A stretch of 64,000 bases of DNA from Phytopythium helicoides (taxonomy: Eukaryota > Oomycota > Peronosporomycetes > Pythiales > Pythiaceae): the NCBI GenBank assembly GCA_024867545.1, contig JANFNE010000003.1, positions 434,001 through 498,000 on the forward strand, given 5' to 3'. Below, piece by piece: positions 23,301 to 33,723 of this stretch (the first letter of the stretch is position 1; every line of letters begins with the position of its first letter). The notes under the pieces were generated by a model. The model was not told where the DNA came from. It ran no database searches and worked only from the letters and a program-made list of their open reading frames with translations. The position numbers were made by a program, and so were the translations under genes.

Positions 23301-25148
23301 CCACGGCAGGGTTCACTACGTTTGCAAGCCTCCGTGGAATCATCTCGAGTACACTAGATGACACTACTGAAGCCATTGCGGCGACTTCGGTTTTCAAGAA
23401 AGAAGTGGTCGCACGAGTCCCTGTAAGTGGACCCAATGGGAGCGCTGGCAAACTATTGGCCCCGGCTGTCGATCGCCTGCGCACGAATGAGATCGAGAAT
23501 GTTGAGAGCATCCGGAAACTCACCTACCTGGGATCGATTTCGTCCGCTGTGAAGTGCCAGCTTGCTGGACAGAAGGTCTACCTCCAGCCCTGGCCCTATC
23601 GTGAGGAAGAGTCGACCTTCTCGGAGACTCGAGGGATTGTCAATGCTGCAACTCGTGAGCTGGCGTCAGCTATCACGCTGCATGCCATGCTCCCAGAGAA
23701 GTTTGTGAGGCTTGAAGGTATTATCTTCCCGGAGGAGCAGAAAGAACAGCGTTCTGACGAGGACGATGACATGGTTGGACTACTCAATGCTACACCTACC
23801 TCAATTTCTACAAGTGGGAGCAGCGGCGTCGTTCTCGATCGCTTAAACAACAAGAAGCACTATTTGTCCTTTGAGCAGCCGCTGCACATCTACTCGGGTA
23901 TTTTCGAGGCCAAGGTTTCGCTCCCGCTTCGACTGCGAAAGAAGGTCATCTTCGACATGCTGACTGCTTTGGTGTCTCTCCATGGTCGTGGCTACGTCCA
24001 TCGTTTCGTTGCAGCATCCCATTGTACGTTTAACGATTGGGGGCTGGTTTGTTTGGATCTTCGTGACTAACGACAACCTCTACTGTGCAGTGTTTGTTTA
24101 TAAGCATGGTGCGAAGCTTGGTGGCTACCACTCTGTGCGCAAGACGTCAAGTGTGTCGAAGGATAAGGAAAGTGCTCAGGGCAGTTCATCGAATGCGTAC
24201 ACATTGAGAGAAAGCGAGCGAAAGGAGCACTGCTACGGTTCGTGGCTGTACGTGGCTGCTCCAGAGGTGCTCTTAGGCGAGACCCAGTACACTTGGCGCG
24301 CCGACATGTGGTCCGCTGGCTGTGTCGTGCTGTCAATTCTTTTGGACCGCGTACCATTTTTGCAGGGCCAAGATGTTCGCGTGCAACTAGACTTGATCTT
24401 CCGGCTATGCGGCACGCCAAAAAGCTCGTGGCCAGAGGGCACCAATCTGCGGCTCTATCGGTCATTTAAGCCGAAGCACGATTTCAAGATGCGTCTTCGA
24501 AAGACGCTGATGGAGCAGAAGGAGAAGTTCCCCGAGTTCCCCGAGGATGCGATCGACGTTCTCGAGGCATTGCTGCAGCTTGACCCTAGCAAGCGATTGA
24601 GCGCCAAGAAGGTGTTGGGGATGCCCTTCTTCGACGAAGTCATGCAAGAAGAATCACGAATGTTTGGCTCGCCAGATGCGGCATTTGACTTTAGCGGGCT
24701 GCCTGAAACATTCCCCATGCAGAAGAAGAAGTTGGTGCAACATCTGAATGCAAAGCGGCGGCATCCGCCGGCGTCCTCTACTTCTGCCCGCGCGAAGCCA
24801 GGAAAGAGCAGCCACGACAGTGCGCACAGTCGCAGCAACTCAAGCAGCTCAAACCATCGTCACCGGTCTAAGCGCGCATTATCGATGGACAAGAGCTCGA
24901 TTGAAGCGGGTGAACGCGGCTCGCGTCGCGCGAAAAAGCGCGGTAAAGACGCATCAGGCGACGTGGATATGGATGGAGCAGACGATGTACCCCTCCCAGC
25001 CAGTTTCCAGTTTAGCACACTGTCTGTTCAAGAGGACAGCAGTAGTGGTGGAAGCGGCGGAGAGCGGTCCAAGATGAAGAGTGAGAGGCGCGAGAAGCTC
25101 GGGTGGGGCATGGGCCTCTCGTCTAGCGGTGGTCAGGTCGATGCGTAG
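20373..25148 (+). CDS. SET2-type H3K36 methyltransferase fused to RRM, cyclin and pseudo-CDK
   Basis: Six exons (20373-20705, 20780-20905, 20981-21213, 21282-21473, 21526-24023, 24091-25148) with five GT...AG introns of 52-75 bp; the 4440 nt divide exactly, giving 1479 residues. Order: AWS cysteine cluster (50-100); SET (112-231) with NHSCEPN at 182-188 and FDYQW (Tyr220); post-SET CYCGAPTCKG (232-241), all as in active SET2/NSD enzymes; an RRM (about 424-508, RNP2 LLVKNI, RNP1 TGWALVDM); a cyclin K/T/L-like two-fold (about 582-768, core IIALHRYFTFH); a CDK-like domain (about 957-1312) retaining APE and DMWSAGC but with VAIK Lys replaced (Gln982), HRD read as HRF (Phe1122), the catalytic-loop Asn as His1127 and DFG as GYH (1139-1141); then a Ser/Lys-rich tail with NLS-like RRAKKRGK. 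SET2 methylates H3K36 on Pol II-transcribed chromatin; cyclin K/CDK12 phosphorylates the Pol II CTD. Separate pieces elsewhere are fused here. Methyltransferase activity is likely; kinase activity is unlikely. The fusion role is inference. Confidence 0.88.
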
Positions 25149-25265
25149 GGTTGACAAGGGGCTTTGTGACCAGGTTTTTTGGGGGAAACAACGCTGCGTG
25201 GTACAAGTAAATAGAGGCTGAATGAGATATGCAGCATCCGTTGCATTCGCCAATGTACTCTAGAT

Positions 25266-26596
25266 CTAGGCAAATAGCTGACCAAAGCCCGAGTCGAACA
25301 CCTTTTCGTACGAATCCTTGCGCTTGCGCAGCATCTCCTGGCCCTTGCGGTGGCGCCGGTACCAGCTCGTCTCGGCCGCGTACTCGATCTCCTTCTCAGG
25401 CTCGGGATTATCCAGACGGCGGCGCAGCTCTTGGACGATGTCGGCCATGGCTTCGCGGTTCTTGGCGTCAGCCATAGCATCACGGAGGTCTGTGTGAACG
25501 CGCAGGTCCTGGAAGAGGATCTTGAAGAGGTGCGCGCGGATGATCTTCTCGCTCGCAGGCGGGTATTCTGCTGCACACTCGAGGTATTGCAAAGCGAGAT
25601 CAATGTAGCTGATGTCGACGCCCGGAGAGTTGTTGGTGTCGGCGAACAATGCCGGGTTCTCGAGCAGTCCCTCGGAGCTCATGACACCGTCGCAGCCCGT
25701 GGCCTCGAGGCAGCGCGCAATGTCGTCATGGGTTTCCAGCCCACCGTTGGCAATCACAGGGATCGTCAGCCGCTCCTTGATGCGGCGGATGATGTCCCAG
25801 TCGACCTCGCGCACAGCCGTTTTGTTCATCTCCTTGGTGCGTCCGTGCACCGTGAGCAGGTCACATCCCGCAGCCTGCAGCATGTCGGCGAACTCGAGCG
25901 TCTCCTGCGCGTCCGGGAAGACGCGGATCTTGACCGTCACAGGGATGGACAGGTTCTCGCTCAGCTTCTCCACGATCGAGCGCACCACATCCTTCTCCTT
26001 CATCAGGAACGAGCCGTACCGGCCCTTCCGCGCAATGCCCTGCAGTAGCAAGCCCCCAAAACGCTAAGAGCGCTGCCACCACGAGCCTTCCGGATTCGAC
26101 CTTGACGCACCTGAGGGCAGCCGAGGTTCAGGTCAACAGCGTCGCAGTGCGCCTCAACATGCTTGGCCGCCGCCAGCACCGTGTCCGGGTCGTTGCCGCA
26201 GAACTGTCCGCCCAACCTCGCCAGTCAGCAGCCCGTCCGTCCCCTACAAGCTCATTCTTCCACCCAGCGCACCTGCACAACTAGCGGTCGGTCGAGCGCG
26301 TGCTTCTCGAACATCTTCTCGCGGTACTCTGCGCTCTCCACAAACAGCCGACTGTGCAGCATGGGCGTGTAGCACAAGTCGGCGCCGTGCCGCCGGCAGA
26401 GCATGCGGAACGCCAGCTCCGACTGGTCCACCTGCGAGCCCCCAGAGGTGGTTAGCGACGCCTAGAGACGCGCAGAGAAAGAGCAGACGCGCACCATGGG
26501 CGCCACGATGCGCTGCGGAGAGCCGATCGAGCGGTAGAAGTCGTAGCCGCGCAGCTTCCCGGCCGCCGCGCGCATGCTGTCGCCGTCGCTGGCCAT
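25266..26596 (-). CDS. DUS1: tRNA-dihydrouridine synthase, DUS1 type
   Basis: Four exons (26495-26596, 26273-26431, 26111-26203, 25266-26039) separated by introns of 63, 69 and 71 bp; 1128 nt, 375 residues. The TIM-barrel flavoenzyme reduces uridine to dihydrouridine in the tRNA D-loop (U16/U17 for yeast Dus1 and human DUS1L) using FMN and NAD(P)H. Visible motifs in order: [12 protein letters not shown] (FMN pocket), [15 protein letters not shown] with the catalytic Cys, [24 protein letters not shown] and VIANGG (phosphate grip). Exons 1-3 fall just at these motif borders and were placed by matching the DUS1L order. The C-terminal 60 residues are basic ([16 protein letters not shown]), fitting a tRNA-binding helix. 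The zinc finger of some DUS3 proteins is absent. It is convergent with the SET2 fusion gene (117 bp between stops). Confidence 0.93.
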
Positions 26597-26639
26597 TCGC
26601 TTGGGCCAAGTGACCGACGATGTATGTCAATGTAGTAGC

Positions 26640-26750
26640 GGGTATGTCGGACGGATACTAGTATATAGTGCTAGTATACAACAGACATTTAACCGATACC
26701 AAACAGATACGTCCGTAACTTGTGACAATTAACCGCTAGGAAGCAGATAC
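26640..26750. repeat. Short palindrome and imperfect direct repeat
   Basis: TACTAGTATATAGTGCTAGTATA near 26656-26680 is nearly palindromic. Two imperfect copies of an AACCG...AGATAC word lie about 35 bp apart (near 26692 and 26731). They sit between the divergent DUS1 and RWD-like genes. Possible promoter elements or a small relic; no firm call. Confidence 0.3.
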
Positions 26751-26819
26751 AAGCCCACTTGGAGCATTGAAGGACTGGAGATCGGCGGCCGTTACGCGCA
26801 CTGCTGGCTGGGCGAGCCG

Positions 26820-27704
26820 ATGGAGCTGCTGCTGCTGCGCTTCGACGCGTTCCGCGACCGCAAGCGCTACGTGGAGACGCTCCGCGAGTGGCTGAGGGAG
26901 ATTGGGATCTCGAGCGGCAGGCTCATCACGTGCGGCGAGGTGCACTTGCTGTTTATTGCGGCCGAGAGCGACAAGAACGCCAAGCTGCTCGAGTTTTTTG
27001 CGTCGAGAGGCATTGACACCAACAGCAGAGACGAGGTGAGGATGCTGTCATTGTGGGTGGTGTGAAGGTGGTGGAGAAAACTCACGGTTGGAGATGATGG
27101 CAGCTATGCGTGGACCGCTTCATTGACGAGCTCGGCAGGAAACAAGTCGACAAAAGCGCGTGCAAGGGCTTTCTGGAGATGAACATCCTGGTGAGGAGAT
27201 ACATTGCTTTCGAGAGCCCTATGATCGAGAGAGCTAATTCGACTTTCAAATGCTGTAAAGAACGAGACTATGCTGCGCAAGCTGCTGGTGGAAGACTGGC
27301 AGGTCGAGGCAGAGTGGATCGATACGGCACTGGCGACGTCACGCTCCAAGGCGTTTCTTGCCTGGCGCGACGCAGCCAAGGCTGCACGTCGAGACCGGCG
27401 CAAGCGCTCAGCGCAGGAGCGGGACCACCAGCGCGAAGCGAAGAAGCTGAAGCAGGAGACTGCTCCTGAAGACAATAAGGAAGCAGCAGCAACAGAAGAA
27501 CCGACGGAAGCAGAATCTGAGAGCAAAGTGAAGCCAGAGCCCATCAGCGAGACCGACAGCCGCAGGATCAAAACGGAGCCAAGCAATGAAGATGAAGGTA
27601 AAGACGAAGATGAGAAAGCACAAGTCGCTGATTTCTCTGCCAAGCGAAAGAAGCGCAACAACAGGAATAAAAAGAAGAAAAAGAGCGTAGAACCGCAGCA
27701 GTAA
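26820..27704 (+). CDS. Small RWD-C-like protein with charged tail
   Basis: Three exons (26820-27035, 27104-27190, 27261-27704) with introns of 68 and 70 bp give 248 residues. The first half (about 1-110) resembles the C-terminal part of RWD-domain proteins such as RWDD3/RWDD2 (pattern YVETLREWLREI, LITCGEVHLLF, then D-S-R around NTNSRDELC); the RWD core that normally precedes it is not seen, and the frame is open upstream of the ATG to about 26740, so a 5' exon may be missing. The second half is a helical stretch (about 120-165), then a Lys/Glu-rich tail ending in a basic run (KRKKRNNRNKKKKKS), suggesting nuclear or nucleolar location. Family assignment is tentative; no activity can be assigned. 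Confidence 0.55.
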
Positions 27705-28275
27705 GCATTTAGAGCTCATGAAATTCATTTGATCATCAACACACTTGAGCTACAACGGAGACAAATACTGTCTGAAGTAGGTGATCCACGCGCGCAAGAC
27801 AAGAACTGTGCGTTCGATTATCCCGCCGACCGACACGTTCTTCGACCCTCTAACCGAAGTGTATAGTAATTACCCCGAATCCGTCGAGTACTACGCATCG
27901 GCTACCTGCTTCGTCAAGATGTGACCAGGACAGTGCGCTTGCTAGTGCTAGCAATGCTGCTACAACGAACTCCGCTTGAAAGAATAAATAAAACTTGTCA
28001 TCGGGTATAATTGTCTTCGCATCCCCACAAGCAACCTTCATCTGAGCTTCTTCAAGCCATCAAGCGTCTATCTTGGATACCTTGCCCTGCCAGAAACAAG
28101 TCGTTTGCACTGTCACATAACATCATGTTGGCAGGTTCGAGAGCATTGCGACGAAAGGCGAGAGAAAAATCAGTGTAGACCCCTCTCATCGCAGCGGTCA
28201 GTTCCATATTACCTCGGAACAAGCAGGTTCGCACCTGGTGTTCTAGAGTGGCTCCTTGCTGCCTGATACTTTGCG
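27705..28275. other. Gene-free spacer
   Basis: About 570 bp between two plus-strand genes. Only short frames without domain signals. It should contain the 3' end of the RWD-like gene and the promoter of the oxygenase gene. Confidence 0.45.
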
Positions 28276-29571
28276 ATGTCGCCAACCGAGAAGAAGATGC
28301 GATCTCTGCTCAGCGAACTCAAGGAGCTCGGAGCTCACCAGACGGAGGCGCTGTTTGCTTGTGGCGGCAGCATCGAGCTCGACCAACCCATTCGACTTCA
28401 CTATTCCTCTCGCGAAGGATCGGAACTCCAAGAAGGAACAGTTGTGTTTCCGCCGAGAGATGGAGAAAAGTCACTTTCAGCTTTGGTCGAAGCATGCGAT
28501 CCTGCAGGTTTCGGTCGAGGACACGAGCTAGTAATGGACAAGGAGTACCGGTCGGCATCAGAGATGTCCTCAGACCGCATGCTAACCAGCTTCAGCTTGC
28601 CCGAGACGGCCATCATGAGCGAGATCCAGAGCCTGCTCGCACCGAACGCATCTGTTGTTCGCGCTCGCCTGTACAAATTAAACGTCTACGAAACGGGCGG
28701 GCTCTTCAAAGCGCATGTGGACACGCCTCGCAGCTCCAATATGTTTGGCACGCTGGTTGTTTGTATGCCAACTAGCTTCACGGGTGGAGACTTCGTGGTT
28801 GAGCACAAAGGGCAGAAACAGACGTTTGCGTGGAGCCATGCAAATCCACCAAGCGAAGCAAAAGAAGGTGACCAGCAAGCACCTCCTGCAACACTTCAGT
28901 GGTGCGCATTTTACTCAGACTGCCAGCATGAAGTGCTCCAAGTGACGAGTGGATACCGTGTTACGCTAACGTATCTATTAGAGAGCGATGAAAGCGGCTC
29001 GGGCACAGGAACTTTAGATGGGATCAGGAACAACCCTTTTGTCGTCAAACTGGATGAGTTGATCAAGGAGTCCAAACTTGATAAGGAAAGTCGCGTACTC
29101 GGCTTTGCTTTGGAGCACAAGTACGTCGTCGATGGGACTGGCACTGTCCCAATGCTCAAAGGATTTGATCGGTTCGTGCAATCGGTGCTTGATGCTCTCA
29201 AACTCAAGTACAGGTTTGCACCAGTTTTTCTCGCTTCTCGAGATGGAGAAGAAGGTTGCAGGGAGAGAAGCTACGAGCTACTACCGGATCGTATGCTTGA
29301 TCGCCCGAGCGTGAGCTTTGATGATACCGAAGCGTACGTTGGAAATTGGCACACTTTAGTGGCCGGGGCGGGTGACTGCTATTACGGAGACTTTTACGGA
29401 AAAGAATCCATTGGTGCCTTTGAGGAGAGCGTTCTCGATGCGAGCGAAGAAGAGGTACAGTGGATTGTGCCTCCGACTTCGATGCAGTACATGCTTCATA
29501 GCATCCAGTACGGAAATGAACCGTTAGGTTATGAGTACTACGCTACCGCAGCCTTCCTCGTGTCGGTATGA
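28276..29571 (+). CDS. 2-oxoglutarate/Fe(II)-dependent oxygenase
   Basis: One exon, 431 residues. The double-stranded beta-helix core occupies about 125-235. The iron triad is visible as His147 and Asp149 in AHVDTPRS and His218 in DCQHEV, and Arg228 in SGYRVTLTY is placed to hold 2-oxoglutarate; the flanking pattern (LYKLNVYETGG, then GTLVV.MP) is that of prolyl-4-hydroxylase-like proteins found widely in fungi and bacteria. Such enzymes hydroxylate protein or small-molecule substrates, and nothing here selects one. The C-terminal 190 residues are outside the oxygenase core and unrecognised, but end with ordered, conserved-looking segments. There is no signal peptide or membrane segment, so a cytosolic enzyme is likely. 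Confidence 0.85.
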   Translation: MSPTEKKMRSLLSELKELGAHQTEALFACGGSIELDQPIRLHYSSREGSELQEGTVVFPPRDGEKSLSALVEACDPAGFGRGHELVMDKEYRSASEMSSDRMLTSFSLPETAIMSEIQSLLAPNASVVRARLYKLNVYETGGLFKAHVDTPRSSNMFGTLVVCMPTSFTGGDFVVEHKGQKQTFAWSHANPPSEAKEGDQQAPPATLQWCAFYSDCQHEVLQVTSGYRVTLTYLLESDESGSGTGTLDGIRNNPFVVKLDELIKESKLDKESRVLGFALEHKYVVDGTGTVPMLKGFDRFVQSVLDALKLKYRFAPVFLASRDGEEGCRERSYELLPDRMLDRPSVSFDDTEAYVGNWHTLVAGAGDCYYGDFYGKESIGAFEESVLDASEEEVQWIVPPTSMQYMLHSIQYGNEPLGYEYYATAAFLVSV

Positions 29572-29752
29572 GGGAGTACCGAACGGCATCTTCGTTTAAA
29601 TTCCTACGACCGCTGCATAGTTTTCTTTTTGGACAACAACCCCTAAGCAAACACGACGTCAAAATTCCCAGTAGTCTTGATGCACAGATCTTTTTCCAGA
29701 CAAACTCTTGTGGCGCTAAGTCAACGCACTTGGCTTCGGCTTCGCTCACAAT

Positions 29753-30032
29753 AACCTCGACATCGGACTGCTAGACCAAGTCATGCTTGCAAAGCATGTG
29801 CCTCTCCCGAGTCCGTCCATTGTTGTCTTCCACTGTGGACTGCCGCAGTTTGATGAAGATGTTGCTGGACAACTGTGTGCCTTAGCGATCAGGTGTTTGT
29901 CGTCTAGAAACTGGACACATGATGTAGATGAAGAAGAAGGAGAAAGAGGAGAAGATAGCAATGTTGAGCATCGATGAAATGAACACGCGGACTTCCACCT
30001 CATGATTTTTCTTTAGCTTTTTACTTCGTGCG
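29753..30032 (+). pseudogene. Decayed inverted copy of the 3' end of the cytochrome b5 reductase gene
   Basis: The bases match the complement of 33625-33905 at an estimated 80-85 percent: the last 45 or so codons of the CYB5R4-type gene (LDQVMLAKHVPLPSPS here) and about 120 bp of its 3' flank, ending at a shared CTTTTTACTTCGT. A deletion of roughly ten bases in GLPQF...CALA shifts the frame before the end, and no upstream part of the gene is present. It cannot code for an enzyme. The two copies lie in opposite orientation on either side of ATG13. Confidence 0.8.
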
Positions 30033-30103
30033 CTGCGTGCGGACTTGCTAGATTTACACAAAAAGGGGGAGGAGAGATCACTGCTCTCCTCATCCATGTT
30101 TCC

Positions 30104-30149
30104 GCTATCACCACGGCGGCGGCAGCGGCGGTGGCGGCGGCAGCGGCGA
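30104..30149. repeat. GGC-type trinucleotide repeat
   Basis: A GGCGGCGGCAGCGGC-type tract of about 40 bp directly beyond the ATG13 stop codon, thus in its 3' untranslated region. A microsatellite likely to vary in length. Confidence 0.6.
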
Positions 30150-32907
30150 TTATAGATGTTGAGCCATTTCATCGCGCAGGTTGCGGAAACTTTCTAGCTC
30201 GTCGTCAAAAGCTGACACCACAGTTGTGACCTCAACAGCGTCCACCGCTGGCGCCGTATTGTCAGATGGTGCTGTATCAGTTTCTACCGGACGCTCCTGT
30301 GCATCATTAGTAGTAACCCCGGATGGAGCAAAACTCTGGAGTGGTGGCGCATGGTTGAGTTGATGGAGAAAGTTGCCTACCGAGGCTGTGTCCCACGCCG
30401 TCCCCGATGGTGTGTCCGCCACATGACTTGAGCCACCAGAGGACGGTCGCCCGGATGCAGAGCTCGCGACCGTTACCGTGGTTCCATTCGAGATGTTGCT
30501 GTCGTTGCCGAGAGCGAATGGCAAAGTCAAATCAACATCGTCTGAATCCAGCAAGTCGTCCTCGGTGTTCACGCTCGCCGACCCACTGCCCGACAGCAAG
30601 CGCTGGCGATAGCCGCTGCCTGCAGACCCCACAAGCGCAAGACCGAACGCATCCGGCGTATCGGGTGAAACACCCCAAAATCCGCCAGTCTCTCCAAAAT
30701 CCGTCGAGAAATGACGTTGCTTGGTGGAGGTCACCACTTGCCCTCCAGCAGTAGTGGGAGTAGAAAAAGCCTCCTCACGACGCACGCGGAACTGGTTGGT
30801 TGTCACAAACATCGGGAGCGTAGATGGCCCGGTGCGAAGATAGTTCTTGCTGTAAGAGTACCCAGGTGAAGTCGACAGCAACTCAACCGGGTTCGACAAA
30901 AATGGCGGGCTGGAATCGAATGCAGGAAGTCCTGCGTTTGTCCCTTTCTTGATTGCAAGGCTATTTGCCGACGAAATGCCATCGCGCCCCGACTGTATGT
31001 CATGGCCTCTCGGTTGTGAAGGAGTGAACGGCGGCGTCATGTACGGCGATGCACCAGGTAACTTTCCGCTCCCACTCGTTGTTGAATTGCTGCTCGTGTC
31101 GGGAGCAAACACCTCAGTGGGCGTGTTCGCGAGGACTGTTGTCGGAGTCGCTGTAGCTGTCGTTGGTGAATTGATATCGTCCAAAGTGAAGTTCTCGAGT
31201 GAAGCCCGTGCATGGTGGTAGTCTGTGCCTAGGCTCCCTGGGCCGCCATTCGCACGCTTGGTGCCCGACGCAGACATGCCTCGACTGTTTCGGAACATGG
31301 ATACAGTCTTCGGATGACGAGGAGGCGTCGAGAGCGGGTGGTATGACCCTGATGAGTCTTCGTGCCCTGACAGAGGGGAAATGCTTGTCGCCGTGCCTCC
31401 CCCACTGCTTCCTTCTGCGCTGCCCATCCACTCGCGCGACTGGAGGTGAGAGCCGTTTGATGGGGGAGTAAATCGCTGATCAATAGCCACGTTTCCGTAA
31501 CCGTACGGCGCGGGAGTGACATTAGGATTGGCTTCGACACCTCGAAGTCGCTCAGGATCACCATAGGAGTGTGCGTGCTGAACCACCTTGGCATTTCCGT
31601 TGTGGTCGCGTTCGTCGTACCCCGATGCTGGCTTCTTCGCCTGCGGAATTGCCATCGGCTGGGATATGCTCTGCGTACGTCGCACTGGCGGCGGGAACTG
31701 CTGAGCAGGAGCTTCGGTGTTCGAACCTGGGATAGATTGCGGACTTGATCGACGCCGACGCTCCGTTGTAAATTGATCAGCATCACTCACAGGAATGAAG
31801 GAGTCTGTGCGGGATTCGGTCACAATCCGTGGCTGCTGCGCATTCAGCATATAGTTGTCGTCGATTTGGCGCTGCTGCACGGGTTTTAGATCCGGTGAGC
31901 CTGGGACGTAGTCTTGAATAATAAAGTTGTCTTTGAAAATCTGTGCTGGCGCTTGGTGCACGCGCTGCTCGCTCAGCTGGTCGCAGTTTTGGCAATAGAT
32001 GGCGGACACCTTCAAATATCCAAACGGAGTCATGATGGGGTCGAAGCTGTAGCCGTTGGTGATTGCGTTTCGTCCAAACGGCGAGTCCTCTGCGTCAGTC
32101 GAACCAGTATTCACTGAGGAGCGCGAGTGGATTGCATATCCGAGACGCGAAGGGTACGACTGGCGTACGATGCGGTGAGCCGGCAGCATCCGAATGAACG
32201 AGTGCAGCGCGCGCAACAGCACGCTGATCTTCTTGCAGACCTCCTTGAGCTGTTGGATGACGTCGCGCGTGTTGCCCAGCGGATATCCGCCTGGACTAGA
32301 CGAGTGCACGCCGTCCGAGCCAAGCGGAGCGTACAGCACCGTCCACTGCTCGAGCAACTCGCGGCGGTCATCTCCCTCCCAATAAATATCCACCACCAGC
32401 GGCAGGTGCACGTCCTCCTTCCACGCGAGCATGGCGTCGCGCACGAACTGCACCTCTTCAATATCAAGGTTGAACTGCACCACACGCCAACCACAAGCAT
32501 TAGAACCCTCCATCTCTCTCTCTCTCCACGTGTCAATAGACAAATGTACCCGAGCGCGGCGCGTGCCCCTGCGCGCGTCGAGGTCCGACTCGAACGTGAC
32601 GCGCGACTGGATAATAAGCTCGGCCACCTTGTACAGGAACTCGAGCACGACCTGCTCGGTCTTCATTCGCCCCGCTGCCATTCATCACCCACAGTCTCAT
32701 GAGCGCTTTCCCCACAACCTCGCGACCGCATGGGTTGAACCCTCCGCACGCACCAGCAGAGGACGACGACGGCCCGCTGCTGCCGTACGCCGCGCGCTGC
32801 ATGCCCCCAGGCGCCTGCGCGTAGCGGAAATGGCTCGCTGGCTGCATCTGCGGCTGCATCTGCTGCGGAAAGTGCGGCGCGTTCGCCGACGGCGCGCCGG
32901 ACATCAT
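30150..32907 (-). CDS. ATG13: Autophagy-related protein 13
   Basis: Three exons (32727-32907, 32550-32674, 30150-32474) with introns of 52 and 75 bp; 2631 nt, 876 residues. The second intron is in frame and stop-free, but removing it puts the conserved FNLDIEEV next to the preceding strand as in other ATG13 proteins. A Gln/Ala/Ser-rich head (about 1-60) is followed by the HORMA domain (about 61-270: VVLEFLYKVAELIIQSR, then FNLDIEE, LLEQWTVLYA, ALHSFIRMLPAHRI). The rest is a long disordered Ser/Thr/Pro tail, as expected for the region that binds ATG1 and ATG17/FIP200 and is controlled by TOR phosphorylation. ATG13 is the regulatory subunit of the ATG1 kinase complex that starts autophagosome formation. 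A GA microsatellite lies within the second intron. An alternative start in exon 2 (ATG near 32681) would skip the head. Confidence 0.88.
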
Positions 32908-33723
32908 AACTTCGCGCCCTGAGCCGCTGCGAGCGCCGAAATTGCGCGCCCGCGCGGCCGGCGGTCTTGGCTTCGGTGCGCGCGCTGCGCTGCGCCTGAA
33001 CGCGCGCCGCGGGCCCCAGGAATCGAGCGCGGAGCCGGCGGTCGAGGCGCGCGGGCTCGGCCTTTCTCGCTAATGGAGCTGCACGGCAACAAGAAGTTTC
33101 TTCTGCTGGCGACCTGCGAGAATGAATTGCGGAGAACGGAGTATGCGATTAAGGAGGGTTCCGGCTGCTGACGCGCCGTGACGCAGGGGGATACTATTTT
33201 GTTTTTGGCCAATGAACGAGAGGAGTATCTTGAATGATACGAACACGAAGTGGTGATTGGCTGAATGCAGCACAGTGTCACACAATCCAAAACGGTTTTG
33301 CGCCCCAGGTGGCACTAAATTGATTACTTTCCGCTTGGGCGAAAATGGGGGCGAGCTTGGTGGCGCTTGCCATCCGCGGATTTCGCCAACTTGTGGCTGC
33401 TTGGGACTACCATTCACTCAAGACCACTAGGAATAAAAGTCGCCAGCGAGATCGCATGTTTGGCTCGCTTATCGCTCTCAGATTGAGAAAAGTTACGACC
33501 TCTGAGGATCTGAAATCGTTCCCTCGGGCGAACTTCCCAGGAACGATCAAATATTTTGGTGATCAATATGATTCTTGTACCCGCGATGATTGTGTAGATA
33601 TAGCAAGTCCCCACACAACCTACGAAGTAAAAAGCTTAAGAAAAATCATGAGGTGGAAATCCGTGTGTTCATTTCATCTATGCTCTACATCCTCATCTCC
33701 TGCTCCTTCCTCCTCTCGAGTTT
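32908..33723. other. Gene-free spacer upstream of ATG13
   Basis: About 815 bp. CCAAT motifs occur near 33210 and 33257, plausible for the ATG13 promoter. The right end (33625-33723) is the 3' flank of the cytochrome b5 reductase gene that was copied to 29900-30032. No coding frame of note. Confidence 0.45.

Noticed and set aside
25350..26048. Plus-strand frame of 232 codons
   Set aside because: Antisense to the DUS1 gene, which carries the catalytic NLGCPQ motif.
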